A DNA stretch of 64,000 nt, from assembly GCA_965153455.1 (NCBI GenBank), contig OZ234493.1, forward strand, positions 19,210,213-19,274,212, given 5' to 3'. Of the stretch, positions 35,101 to 47,839 are shown piece after piece. Made by a program: the position numbers and the translations under genes. The first letter of the stretch is position 1; every line of letters starts with the position of its first letter. This DNA comes from Sphagnum compactum (Eukaryota > Bryophyta > Sphagnopsida > Sphagnales). The notes under the pieces are model-generated. The model did no database searches, was not told the origin of the DNA, and saw only the letters and a program-made list of their open reading frames with translations.

Positions 35101-37546
35101 CATCCATTCTGCACAAGGGAGGACTTATTCCACCCCCTTGATGCAGACATGTAAATAACATGCATACCCCTTGCAATGATGACCAATTGCTCAATAATGG
35201 ATTCCAAGGAGGAATAAAAGCTACCTGCATCTGTGAATGCCAGCAAACACGGGGATGACAAGACTCCCAATCACCAACAATTTGTATAGCCAGCAAAGTC
35301 TGGTCTGATATGATTAGTTTCCCATCCTCTGATGGCCCCTCCACTATCTTCCGAACCAAAACACGACCATCTGCACTTGCACTGCATTACACAGAAACAA
35401 CATAAACCCCTCCACAGAAAATCCTTCATCTAGGGAGAAGAATAACACCACTGTCTGCTGGAGATGAATTGATTGAATTTTTCTTCACAATTAGGGGGTT
35501 ACCTCCTTTAGTATCTTTCTAGCCACTATTGTAAGGCTGAATTGGTCATCTATTCCTCCCACAACGACTTGGAGGTCCCTACATTCCTACACTTTGGATG
35601 AATGGGTGACCTGATGACCTATATATCGCTGAGTTGACTACAACGGGTGGAATTGCTTGATGTAGCAGTGATTTGAGCCACAAAGCTTGCAACATAGCCA
35701 TAAGTCCTACAATCTTGATGTCTAGTCCAAGGATTAAATCAGTGGATGGAATAGATGCCAAGAATCTTTCATGAAATGTTGAATAAGTTTAGGACACTCA
35801 GGGTCTTTTGCCTAGGATTTTATCCAATATGAATCAATCAAGGAATAATAAACACCACCAAGGTCGAAGTAACTTGAAATAGGTTTACCTTGCAAGCAGA
35901 TGCACATCCTCCCCAAAGAAAGACATATCTGTCACCCTCTGTCACCAAAAGAAAAGCCAGTAAGACAACCACCTGGCAAAGGAAAGTCTAGCTTCTACAT
36001 GGTTACTTTAGGCCTAACCCCTAAGACTTAGACTGGAAAAGGTATTCAGCTCACATCATGATCCAAGGGGAACTGAAATTTCTGAAGTACTGAGAATTCC
36101 TGCATACTTACAAGTCATGCCAACCTGAATTAAATTTAGAGATGAACAGTAATAAGATTATAGATATTTCCAAGCCAACAGCACATCAATGAACAGGAAA
36201 AAGAGGAAACCCAACCCTAAATAATTGAGAGAAAAAATGAGTGGTTTTGAACAACAGTGACAGTCATACATGGGTTTAGTCACCTTCAACAACGTGTATG
36301 GTAGAGTGACCAGCTATCATTACATTCCCACTGACTTCATAAGCTCCTGGCAGTGGGTCAAGGTCAATGTCATACATTTACCAACAGATTAAGTTTCTGT
36401 CACAAGACCGGTAGTGACAGGAAGACTCAGCTGTAACGTGGTCTAGCTCAACAAAAAACTAATAAGAAGGAGATGACCAAGGAAACCAAGAAGAAAGAAG
36501 GAGAACAAAAACAGAATAAATAAGGGGAGAGGAGGAGAAAGGAGAAACAAAAGAGAGAAACTTAAGAACATAATGTATTGGGGACAAAGTGTGAAAGATA
36601 GATAGAATAAGGCTGGTCCATACTATACCTGGGTATGACCACGAAGCAGGGCTCGCAAAGCAGTGTTGACATTGAGAATCCTGATGTTGCCTCCTCGCAA
36701 CCCATAGCATATGTACCTCCTATTTACTGCTATCTGCCTTCCCATTAGTAGAACTGGATCAGATGTGTAAACAGTGATTGGGCTAACTTCAAGTTGTGGT
36801 TGGGCTTCCCCGCTCCTCCGCACATCCACGTCATATACAACATGTTCTCCTCTCAGAGACCGGCCTTTTGGCAACTTGTTACTGGAAAATCTGGAAGATG
36901 AAGAAGAGAGCACCAAATTTACAGGTGGGGCAGTTGGCATTGCTGGGGCTATAGCAGGTGGGGGAACAGAAACCTCTGGTGTGTTTCCATGTGAGGAACG
37001 GGGGCGCTCTATGGAACTTTGAGGAGGTCCTGCAACAGTGGTGCGGGTTTCGTCCTCTTTGCTTGGACCATCACTTCCTGAATGTGTGGTCAAAAGAGCC
37101 ATAAGGCGGGCACCATCCAGTGGCAATGCAGCAGCTGGATTTGGGCTGCCACTGCCATGCAGCATTGGAGACCTTGGGAGTGATGAGAGAGGGGGATTGG
37201 GCTGTGGAAGATGGGAAACAGGGGTAGCTTGTGTAAACTGCTGTGATTGCTGTTGCTGACTGAGAGCACTCGAGGTGTATGGTGACTGTAGCCTGGGTCC
37301 ATGCTCCTGCGGATATGGCATATAAGGGTGGTACATAGGGGAAGGCCCCTGTTGTTGTGGTCCAGATCCATACTGATAAGACTGTACAGGCATGCTTGGG
37401 AATGAGCTTGCATTGGATGAGAAGTTACTTGCAGCAGGATACTGACCAGGGGGAAATGAAGGATATTGTGGTGGAAAGCGCCCTGGAGGTGCCCCACTGA
37501 ACAAGTTGTGAATATCAAAACTACCGGAAGGCCCTGTTCCTCCCAT
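29166..37546 (-). CDS. VCS: VARICOSE/EDC4, scaffold of the mRNA decapping complex
   Basis: It is a cytoplasmic P-body scaffold that joins DCP1 and DCP2 for mRNA decapping. Exons: 37546-36629, 35938-35889, 35381-35225, 34898-34671, 34466-34338, 34162-32354, 31951-31867, 31470-31196, 30890-30771, 30619-30449, 30144-29995, 29742-29599, 29471-29166, giving 1513 residues with all phases agreeing. The N-terminus (about 1-230) is Pro/Gln/Ser-rich. WD40-type repeats follow: [63 protein letters not shown] and LKLWASI. Exon 6 is one 603-codon block that goes on into a long Ser/Pro/Glu-rich linker. The C-terminal helical part (1098-1513) contains [17 protein letters not shown] and ends [13 protein letters not shown] 37546 opens the frame. 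Identification is firm from the WD40 and C-terminal parts. Confidence 0.94.
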
Positions 37547-38900
37547 GATGTTTTCGTTCCACTAAGAGACAGACACCCCTGCAGCAAACAGAGTGAATTA
37601 GATTTGGCGTCCACTTCTAGCCAATATCAGTATTCAACTCCACAAGTGCCATATTCAGCTATCCCACAACACAACCACGCAACAAAACACAAAGAAACCA
37701 TAGTGATACAGGAAGCCTCAAATTCCACATTAGCTTTCCATCTGAACAAAGCATAATCTTGAGCCAAGGTAGACAGAAAGCAAGAAGCTATAATCAAAAG
37801 CCTTGGACCCTGCAGCTGAGAACACAAGAACAAAAACAATCAGACCCTAGTATTTGGAAGGCATGACAGACAGACAGACAGAGAGAACACCAAGATCCCC
37901 AGAAACATCAGCAGCAATGACACAATGTCTGGAGACAAGAATGGTTAGTGCAATTCCATCTGCATGACTGCTGCAAGGATGCAAGGCAATGAGATTACTC
38001 AGAGCTTCATTCAAGAACATATAAGCCCTAGATTATCACACAACCTCTTCCCACCCTTTCCAGGGGCTTAAACAGATGGGTCCAAAGTTACAAGAAACAT
38101 CAAGAATCATGCCCCTGCCTGGTACTGAACATAAAAATACCACTCACAAGGTCCAGATAAGAATGGTACCAATACATGACTGTTTTTTGTCTCCTGACAC
38201 AACAAAAAGCTTTCCAGCATCACTTTTGTAACAGTCATAAAACATGTCCATAGCTTGCCACCAAAAAGAAAAATCGCCACACTCAAGAATTCAAAAATCC
38301 TCCCAGGCTTCCACAATTTTATAACAAAAAGACGTCGCCTCAAAGAGCCGCCCTTCCTATATAGGTAGTCAGTTAGACACGCGCGCAAAAAGAAAGGATA
38401 CAAAAAATCCGAACCACATATGACATGAATTTGAAACCCAGCAACCGCTTGGCTCTCAAGGACCAGAAAATGAGCACAAACTATGCGTACATTTCTACTG
38501 GTAATAATGCTCTTTCGCCTTTCAAAGTCCAAAGAAGATTCACCCAAAGAAAAGACGCAACAAAGGAAAAAAAGAGAAAGAGTCAAGAAGGAGAAGGAGG
38601 AGGAGGAGGAGAAGGAGGTATCATCTGATGGAAATGTTAACATACCAGCAAAAAGGGAAAAAAACCGTTTGCGAAGAAGGTGTTGAAGATTTTTTCTGTG
38701 GTCTCAAGACTTGCTTCTTCTGCTGCTGTGTAGCTGCTACTAAAATGCAAGCACCCACACGACACAAATCGATCGCGACGAGCTACGAAATCGACCAAGG
38801 AAACACAGAGAAGAGCGCTGTTGCGGTGCGCGAAGAAAGCTCGAAGCTCGACGAGAGAGAAAGAGAGAGAGAGAGAGAAAGAAAGACTAGGGTTTAGAAG
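37547..38900 (-). promoter_or_regulatory. Probable EDC4 5' leader with telobox
   Basis: The far end (38840-38900) is a purine tract, which reads CT-rich on the minus strand, as in many plant leaders. It is followed by TAGGGTTTA at 38888-38896, a telobox in reverse. A polypyrimidine run ending TTTGCTGCAG just before 37570 (minus strand) looks like a 3' splice site, so a leader intron is likely. The exact transcription start is unknown. Confidence 0.4.
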
Positions 38901-39958
38901 CAAAAGGTAAATACAGGGGAGGGGGGTAAATAAGTAGAGATGGTGGAAAAGGTAAAAAGGACCTGGTCTTATTTGGGCCCCACCAGGGACCACCTCCCAA
39001 AACACAGAAAAAAGACACCCAAAAAGAGAAGAAAAAAGTGGACTTAAGGCCCCACCAACCTTCCCCAAATTAATGTCTAAAATTTAGGGTTTAAAATTTT
39101 AAGCATAATCTATAAATGAAGCTTAGGGTTTGAGGTTGAAGTGAAATTTAGAATAAAATAAAATAATATATAGTATTTGTGTGTTGTTAGAGTGTGAAAT
39201 GTGAGAGAAATTAACTTAACTACTTAAAAGAATTAATTTCTATCTTGTAATTTGAACTCCTTAAACTAGTTATGTGCTTTAAAATGTGAGAAAAAAATTA
39301 AAATTGCATTGAGAAAGAGCTTTGACAAGGAATAGAAATTGAAAATTAAGAAATAAAAGTGGGAAACCATTGCAATCTCCTTTTTTCATCCAATGAAATT
39401 AAAGCTTGTCATATTTATTGTAGAATTGATTTTAGGTATATATAATGTGAATTTGCATGTAACGAACAATTTCAACGACTCACAAATCTAATTTTTTCAA
39501 TTTGTTGAATGGAATTTTTTTTTTGATGAGAAGTAATTAGTAGAAGAAAATTTGGTGAAATGTGAATGTAGTTGCATTTTTAGCATTTAAAAATAAGTTA
39601 TTAAAGGCTATAATATACAACTAATTGTAATGTATATTATTAATTAATTAATTGTAAAACATTCCCCAAAAATTGTGGGCAATGAATGTTAAATTTCCCC
39701 CTGAACATTAGGAGAATTTTTGGACCATAGCGCCAACGACTAGGTCAATAAATAGGTACTAGGCTAGAGATTTTTCGTTACTTGTAAACAACTCCCTTTT
39801 TTATTTCAGTGTGTATTTTGAGGGATCTCCCCCACCCGAACAACCTTAGGCCGTTATGCCCAGGGAGCTCCCCCAATTTTATGTGTCCCCATGTTCCCAT
39901 GGAAATATTTCCTTTTTACGAAACAGGAAAGAAGCCAGGAAATAAAAAGAGAGTTGTT
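38901..39958. other. AT-rich intergenic DNA
   Basis: No gene is recognised. TTAGGGTTT-like motifs occur near 39083 and 39123, within AT-rich sequence. Confidence 0.5.
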
Positions 39959-40267
39959 TATGTAAGGGAAGATTGTCGTTCTCATGTGTTCTCCTGAGGT
40001 TCGGGAACACCCTTGGACTCTATGTAAGGGAAGATTCTAGTGCTCATGTGTTCTCCTGAGGTTCGGGAACACCCTTGGACTCTATGTAAGGGAAGATTCT
40101 CGTACTCATGTGTTCTGCTGAGGTTTGGGAACACCCTTGGACTCTATGTAAGGGAAGATTCTAGTACTCAAGTGTTCTGCTGAGGTTTGGGAACACCTTG
40201 GACTCTATGTAAGGGAAGATTCTTGTACTCATGTGTTCTCCTGAGGTTGGGGAACACCCTTGGACTC
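39959..40267. repeat. Minisatellite, five 61-62 bp units
   Basis: Units begin TATGTAAGGGAAGATTCT and end GGAACACCCTTGGACTC, at 39959, 40021, 40083, 40145 and 40206. The fourth is one base shorter. Each contains GTGTTC and GAACAC about 13 bases apart, an inverted repeat that could form a hairpin. The period is not a multiple of three, so it is not coding. There are no variable spacers, so it is not a CRISPR array. Confidence 0.9.
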
Positions 40268-41937
40268 AAGTCCTGGTTGCCCCTCCCTCCCTCAAGAGAA
40301 CACACTCGTATGGGAACCTCCCCTACAACATTTCACCCAATTTATAACCAATTGCCGCCATTCATACCACTTACTTTGGAAGGCCAAAAAGGCTCACGAG
40401 GAAGCACCAAGGGGGCTTCCCAGTCCTTTGGGGGGAAGAATGGTATGCACTATTGCATTCTAGGAAACTGAAAACAAGTCTTGGGAAATCGAATCCTTCA
40501 CAGTGCACACCCCACTTTAGGAATGAAAAGCTAAGGTGCGCACATGTAGTAGTAGTACATTATAATGTGATAAGGCTAAGAAAACACCATCCACATCAAC
40601 AACAATCAATCGCTTACAAGCTTGGCCGGCACACCCCCATAGGTGAAAAATTTACAATTCTTCGGATTGGTGTTTTTTCACAGTCCAAGTTCCTAGGTGT
40701 TGAGAGATTCGTTCTAATCTAATTCTCCGAGTTTCTTTCCTACCCAAGGTATCATTTTAGGAGGCCGGCTGGCTGGTGGGAGCATCCATCTTCATTTCCA
40801 ACATCTGCCCGAAACAAAGATTCTTCGTTCATGGGTGGTGACCTTAGTCATCTTTTCCCCAAACCCTTTTGTAGATGGAATTGAATGACTGCCTTAGTAC
40901 GAAGGCTGGTTAGGCACTAGTTAATTGTTTTTTAAATTGCCAATTTTATTTTTAAAAACCTATCTGCAATGCCAAAAATATTTAAGAAACTCTCAAGCAC
41001 ACTAGCTTCAGTATTTAGTATAGTGCCTAATGGTAAAATATTAATAATTTTACTGCCAAAAATAAATAAATGAAAAAAATTAAAGAATTAGCCCAGGTAC
41101 TACGGCAATAGCCACTTAATTTAGGTCATAATGGGGGTGTTTAAATATTTTGAAAAAGTCAAGTCCTTCTGAATTAGCTTTTAGATGTCAAAAGGTTGTC
41201 AAATGAAATTAGCGATAATTCGCAAGTTTCCAAGTTCCAACAGAGTGGAAAATCCCCCACCAGAAAAAAACTTCCTCTTGTGCATAGTTCTTTCTTACTT
41301 ACCATTTTGTCAACTTGAAATTGAAGGGAGAAAGGAGACCTGACAATAAGAATTACCCTAATGCACGGGCAACTTCAATAGATGTCTGGTGAATAATTAA
41401 TTAATTAATTAAAAAGATTTCATGTCAAAATTAGAATACCTATTTCAAAATTTTAAGAAAATTCTTCTCAAAATCTGTTCTTCGAAAAATTAAATTTTTG
41501 AAAATTTTCAATGTTTCCACAAATAATATAATTATTATCGAAGCTGCACAGGTATTAACATAACACTTGGGTCAATTTGACAGATTCTTGTCAAATATTT
41601 TATTTTTATTTTTAAAAATATGTGAAAAAAATTTAATTAAAAACTTTAATTTTTAAAAATATTTCAACAATAACAGTCTCTGAGTCAATGCAATAAATAT
41701 TTGAGTCAAAATAAAAAAAGAGCTTCTTAAAGGTTTGGAAAAGGGTTGTTTCAAAAAAAAAATTTAATCAAGTTTTGTGAACATTTGACAAATGGTGACT
41801 AGGATTTCTAGAACTTTTGATTTAATTGTATATCATTTTCAAAAAATTTGATAAAATCAAAAATAATATAATAATGTCAAATTGACTCAAGTACTACGAT
41901 ACAATACACAACTGTAGATCCACCAACAAATCAACAA
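40268..41937. other. Intergenic, AT-rich, nothing recognised
   Basis: Only short open frames are present. A GC-richer part at 40260-40500 continues directly from the minisatellite and may be part of the same element. Confidence 0.5.
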
Positions 41938-44065
41938 GGGATGTGTCACACTGTGGCCTTGCTGGAACGTATCTTAATGCAAAAGAAGAAATATGAAAAC
42001 TCAAATATTTCACCATGCAAAAATATAATCTTCAAAAAACCCTATAAAAGAAACCAAAATCCTTCAAGATATTATAACCCTATAACTAATCTCAAGTTTC
42101 AACACACAAGCCAAAATATCATCTTGCATAAATCCTCATATAAAAATAGACCCATTACCTCGGGGCCAAAATCCCGTAAGCCACTATCTCTATATATAAT
42201 ATAGGTGGTTTTGTCGGCTTGCGGCGGTCGTCCTTTTCATCCGGTCGTCCTTTCCATCCATCCAACTTTCTCATCCCTGAAGAAGAAGATGATGGAAGAG
42301 GAGGAGGACGAGGAAAACGGCAGCAGCAAATTAAAAATTTCAAATTAAAAAAGAAGAAAACAAGTTATTAATAAATTAAAAATATGAAACAAAGCTGTAA
42401 CCAAAAAGAAAAAAACAGAACAAATATATATTTTTAAAAGGGAAAAAAATAGAAAAAAAATAAAAACATAAAAACACTTTAACAAATAGAAACTTTTTTA
42501 AAACACTTAAAAATAGAAAAAAAAATGAAAACATATAAAATAAATATATTTAAACATGAAACAAAAAAGGGAAATACAGTAAAATAATCTTAAAAGAAAA
42601 CTAAAAAATAGATGACAAAAAATAAGAAACAAAACAGAGAGCAAAAGAAAGAGAAAAAAACCATACTTGAAAAAAAAATGAGGTTTGTCTTCTTTTTCCA
42701 AACTTCAAACCTGCATCTAATCAAACAAAAATACAAAAGTTTTTTTAAATTATTTTCATTATAAAATATATTTGAAAAACTAGAATCTTTTTGAAAAAGA
42801 AAATAGAAACAAAATAAATAAATAAATAAATGCATAAAAATAGAAAAAAAATGAAGATAGGCAAAATAAGAATAAAATAAAACTTATAATAATGAAAAAA
42901 AACCCTACTTGAAAAAGAATGAGGTGCGTCTTCTTTCTCCAAACTTCAAACTTGCATCCAAATAAACAAAAATACAAAAGTGAAAAAGAAAAACTTTATT
43001 ATTATTATACGAAATAATAATAAAAACAGAAAACACTTATAAATAAATAAATAAATAAGATAAAAGTTTCTAGGAAAAACTAAAACATGAACCAGGTTTA
43101 AAGAAAGGGGGGACTTCACCACCGTGTCCGAAGGTCCTTTCCATCCGTCCGTCCCGTCATTCATCCGTCCCCTCATCCGTGGGGAAGATAGAAAATGCTT
43201 TGGGTTTTGGACGTGGCCATAGTGCTGCTGGTACGATATAATGAATCTGAACACAACATCCTTGCCTACCTACAAGGGGTGTGTCACACTGTGGCCTTGC
43301 CATTTACATTAAGAAGTATCTTAAGGAAAAAGAAGAATTATGAAAACTCAAATATTTACCATCCAAAATTATTAATCTTCAAAAAAATCCTCTAAAAGAA
43401 ACCAAAAATCCTTCAAGATATTATCTATATTATAATTCCGCTCAGTCCTTATTATGGTACTTTTGAATGGTCCTCCACTCAGTAACTTTGTGGACAGGGG
43501 CCTGGGAGAGTGGGAGTGGCTGGGGCCTGGGAGTACCAAATTATTTTTTTAATATATTAATTCCGCTCATGGTCCTCCAAAATGGTACCTCGCTCAAGCG
43601 TCGGGCAAGACAAAAAGCACTCGCTGCGCCTCCACCTGCCACTCTGCCTGAAACCCTGCCCTCTCAAGAACCTCCGAGGTCACGTCACGGGCGACTTCAT
43701 TTACATTAAAAAGTATCTTAAGGCAAAAGAAGAATTATGAAATTCAGAATATTTCACTATGCAAAAAAATCCTCAGCAAGAAAAATCCTTCAAGAAATTA
43801 TCACGGAAATGTGGCGATTTAGTTTTTTTTTTGGAAATTTTTCAAAATGCTCGCTTCACCATGTATGTTTTCATGGGGGACTTTTCAACAGATTTTCGTC
43901 ACAAAAAATAAATAAAATAAAAATAAAATTAGCTGCTTTGCGCCTTTGTGTGTGTCTCTCTTGGTTTAAAGAAACCGGGGGACTTCACAGTGTCCGAAGG
44001 TCACGGGTACCCACTAGTACTCTATAATGAACCTAAACACAACATCCTTGCCTTGGTCCAGGCAA
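41938..44065. repeat. Complex of interleaved, diverged direct repeats
   Basis: A segment with GTGTCACACTGTGGCCTTGC, AGTATCTTAA, GAAAACTCAAATATTT and ATCCTTCAAGATATTAT appears at 41938-42090 and 43276-43440, and in part at 43694-43800. A second segment (ACTTGAAAAA-AATGAGGT-TGTCTTCTTT-TCCAAACTTCAAAC) occurs at 42661-42740 and 42902-42985. A third (TATAATGAA-CT-AACACAACATCCTTGCC) is at 43235-43270 and 44022-44056. CCATCC and GTCCGTCC tracts lie at 42225-42270 and 43135-43180. The pattern fits nested or serially duplicated non-autonomous elements. No transposase or reverse transcriptase was seen. Confidence 0.65.
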
Positions 44066-44198
44066 GGCCGACAAAGGCAAATACACTTATGACACCCCCT
44101 AAAACAACCTGTGCAATTTGTGGCAGAGACTTATGTGAGGTAAAAGAGTCCCAGTGTTTCACTTTTCATAATGCCTCTGTAACTTTTAAAACATTGAC

Positions 44199-44243
44199 TG
44201 TGATACCCGGTGAGTACCCAGGTGATGCCCTCCGGGTATCACA
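44199..44243. repeat. Perfect 12-bp inverted repeat
   Basis: TGTGATACCCGG and its exact reverse complement are separated by 21 bases containing CCCAGGTGATGCCC. It may belong to the hairpin-element family seen at 5995, 47205 and 56570. Confidence 0.65.
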
Positions 44244-47204
44244 TTAAAATGATGAAAAGAAAGTAAATGATGAGTAGTCGGTTTTTTATGTCATATATAA
44301 CGCCCTCAGCCACGGGCATTACTGGAATTCCTCGCATGGGCCATTGTTCTGGTGGTAATGTGGCAGCCCCCTCCGACATTAACTAACCTACAGTTCGAAA
44401 AAAACCTAGACAACAACTTAACCTTTAAAAAAACAGCATACCGTAGTAGTACCTTGGCCAATCGGACACTAATTATATTATTTTCAGAAATGTTGAAATT
44501 TTCCAAAAATTATTTCTTTCAAAATCAAAAAATATTGTGAAGGATAATAGTGAATATTTAGGAATATTTCCATTTGTTGAAATGACTTTTTTGAAAATTA
44601 ATTAGTTGTTCGATGGACAGACGTGTGTTGAAATTGGCCAAGGTACTACGCTATATCTTTCAATTTAGAAATTGCACATTTTATGTAATCAAACAGTAAA
44701 CCTCGCCCTCGTGAGCAAATGGGGTCAGCTCTCTCAAAATGAAGTGTGTACAGAATGTTGCAAAGTCCCTAAATGCTTGTGATCATAACAACCCCACTAG
44801 TTTCAACGGATCCTGACAAAAGGGTCGAAGTCAAAGTGAGATATGAAGCTAAAATACTGACTTCTTCTCTCAACATAGGGAAGCATATTCTCATCATCAT
44901 GTTGGAAGAAAGCATATGTGATGGCACTAGCCACTTCGAAGTTCAAACTTCAAACCCACTAAATTTCAAATAAAGAATTGGTTTTTGCCATCATTGTCTA
45001 TATCATTCATGCTTTTTAGGTCAAATTTAGCATGGTGGCAAAATTTCTTCAATAGGAAGGAAGTGTGGTGAAAATTTACCTGATTTTGGGAGTTTCTTGT
45101 CACCAGAATTTGAAGCTTTTTTTTTTTTTTTGATAGGTTTTGCCAAATTTCTTCATTGGGTAGTCAAAAATAGACAAGCCTGTCCAAATTGTGATGCATT
45201 CGGTAGCCATTTTTGGCTCTCTCTCTCTCCAAGTAGGTTACATCACAAAATTGATTGGGAAAAAATAAAATTAATTGCCTATATATTGGTGGCATTTCTT
45301 ATGTTTTGGAGAAATTGATGAAGAGGAAAATTTTGCTGAAATTTTTGCAAATGGATTCAAATCTTAAATAAATAAATAAATAAGAATGTTGACATTATGG
45401 GTACTTGCATATGGAGTCCACACTACCATACTCCCTTGTCAGATTCAGCAACAAACTACTGAATAATTAATTAAATCTTAACTCTTAACTTCAGCACTTG
45501 GTTTTTAATTCTGAAAATTTCAGCAGGTAATAATTATAAATAATAATATGCACATTCCTTTTAATTTTGTGGGACAGCCTAGTTTGTCTAGTTCTTCAGC
45601 TTTTAGGTCAGTAGTTCAAACCCAACAATCGATTTCATAAAAAATTTATAAAATTTTTGACACAAGCAACAAATAATTTTTCAAAAATTCAGCAAAATGA
45701 AAAATAATTTAATTTATGCCAAAATTATTCAGGTATTATGGTAGTGTTGGCCAAATATGGTAACGGTATAGAAAAAAAATAAATGTGCAAAAATAATATA
45801 GGTATTAAACAAATTTTCAACTTTACATATTACTATAGTATTATTATGAATATAACCAAAATTATAAGTTTTAGATAATAATATGAATATATGCATTGGG
45901 TGGTTTAATGATTTTTTTATAAGCATCAATATTGTTCGATTCAGTTCTTTGAAACCAATCAGAATCAAAGCACCAATGGTTATTTGATTATTTTCAAATC
46001 TTTTGATAACCTTAATTATGTATCTATTGATATGAACCATATTGTGATAACCGCTAAGGGTCGGTCTGTTGTCTAAATGTTTTTCATTTCACTCCCAAGT
46101 TTTTTACAACATCAAATAATCATCTCAAACCAAAGAAATAATCACTAATTTTTTGGGGGATCAATGTTCTTCGCTTGACTTTTTGCTGAAAAAGCATTTT
46201 TTAGATTCAAAAAAAGAAAAGAAAATAACAAACAATTGCCCCCAATAAATCATTAGTTGGGATCATTCACACACTTCTTCATTTATGGGGTCATGATCTA
46301 AAACATATTTTGTAACATCTTCTAACAATAAAATGTTAGCAATCAAACTTAACTATAGAGTATAGATATAATCTTTATTATTTGAAAACCAGCTCATTAT
46401 TTACCTTCACCTATAACAATAGGCAATGACTGGTAATGAGTAGTAAAGGTAGTTTACCACATCCCCATCTATCTATGAAGGAAGGTAGTTTGTTTCGTTT
46501 TGTTTTGTACTTATGAGATCCAGAGAACCAGGATGCTTCCTTCGTGTCTTTGGAAAGCTCTCGACAAGAGGGGTGCATGGGCTTGGTTCCATGGCGTTTG
46601 GACTTGCGGTGCAAAAGTTCTTGAATATTGAATGAGTTCTTCACTGAAAATTAAATTAAATTGTAGCTGAAAATTTTCAGAGGAATTGGAATGTGCCTTT
46701 GGTGTTGTTGGAAAGAACTTGATGAGCAAGATTTAATGGAAGTTATTTGGTAAGATTTGGATTCAGAATGTATTTTTAAATAAAATCTGCAAACCAGGTT
46801 TTGGAAGGAAATATCAGTTGAGGACGCGGTAACTCTTGGGCGAATGGCACAAGCCCCACTAGTATTAGTTGATATACATATTAACACCTTTTGAACTATC
46901 ATACCCTCCTATATACGCGAGAAGGGGAGCACTTTGGGCAAAACATATGGGATTAAAGAAAGGTGCTATTGGGAACACTAATGGGAACCTAGGGAACCCA
47001 TTGAAAACTTGAAGGGAACATGTTGGGAACAAAGGAAAAGTGAAAAAATTTCCTCCCCCCCAACCCAAAACTCAAAAGAAAAAAACTCACTCCCATGACT
47101 CAGATTTAGTTTGGGGAAATATATCTACAATTTGTGATACTTATTGATATAGGCCTATACCCAATTGGTTCACACAATCAATTTTCCTTTGCAAGAATCT
47201 TCAA
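44244..47204. other. AT-rich intergenic DNA
   Basis: No gene is recognised. The open frames have no protein likeness and low-complexity composition. A degenerate hairpin-like phrase (GGGCATTACTGG with CTGGTGGTAATG) lies near 44317-44360. Confidence 0.5.
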
Positions 47205-47505
47205 ACATAACTGGTTCCTCCGTAGAAATTGGTTTCGTGGCATCACCCCATTGGTGGAGAGGTCACAGGTTACAACCCATATTCGCTGTGTACTGGGTCG
47301 GCCAGTGGGCGCAGGAGGGTTATGGCAACAGCGACAATGGCATTCATCCCAAACGTCAACATAGTCATCAGTTACGGGCAGGTGAAATCCCGTCCGTCGA
47401 GTCATCGGCTATGTCACGTAACATCGCTCAAGCAGGCCAGTTACGGGAAAAAGTCTTGCCGCTCACAGGGCTCGACTTTTTCCAGTAACCGGCCTAGTCC
47501 AACTC
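47205..47505 (+). mobile_element. Dispersed repeat with 3' hairpin, copy B
   Basis: This matches the minus strand of 6120-6320 over about 240 bp. Shared phrases include GGCATCACCCCATTGGTGGA, TACTGGG, GGCATTCATCCCA and GGTGAAATC. Copy B has a short insertion (GCGCAGGAGGGTTATGGC region). Its 3' end holds a hairpin, GTTACGGGAAAAAGTC pairing with GACTTTTTCCAGTAAC with one mismatch. The arms differ in sequence from those of copy A. Flanking duplications were not identified. Confidence 0.55.
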
Positions 47506-47803
47506 AATCCAAGCTCAAAAGTGGGTTTTGGTGTTGTAGTTTTGCTTACAAACGGAGTCCAGAAAGTATAAGTTTGATCCCTCCCAACATTCCCAAAGAC
47601 TCAAATCAAGTTTACCAAGGTCTAAAACAACTGCCAGTCCTTCAACAAACAAACCAGACCAGCAGAGCGAAGCCAAAATCTTGGGTTTTGCATTATTGGT
47701 TGCTTAGAAACGGACATTGGAGTATGCGATGTGCAGAGCATCTTCTAAGTACGCTTACACCTACAATCTCCCCTGAACCATGACGCACTATGGTGTGGTA
47801 ATG

Positions 47804-47839
47804 TACTATGGAATGGTCAACCCTGCCCATTCCATAGTA
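47804..47839. repeat. Perfect 13-bp inverted repeat
   Basis: TACTATGGAATGG and its exact complement enclose a 10-base loop. Related phrases (GGGGTTGAGTAAGGC, GGCAGGGTGAGGCC) follow up to 47925. Confidence 0.7.

Noticed and set aside
39959-40267. Regular repeat array considered as CRISPR-like
   Set aside because: The units are directly adjacent with no unique spacers, in a plant nuclear setting. It is a minisatellite.
47240-47285. tRNA gene or intact polymerase III promoter in the dispersed repeat
   Set aside because: Only a partial B-box-like string is present and no cloverleaf could be drawn. At most it is a degenerate SINE-like head.
47229-47783. Open frame of 184 codons on the plus strand
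   Set aside because: It lies across dispersed repeat copy B, and the same repeat at 6.1 kb does not keep the frame. No protein likeness is seen.
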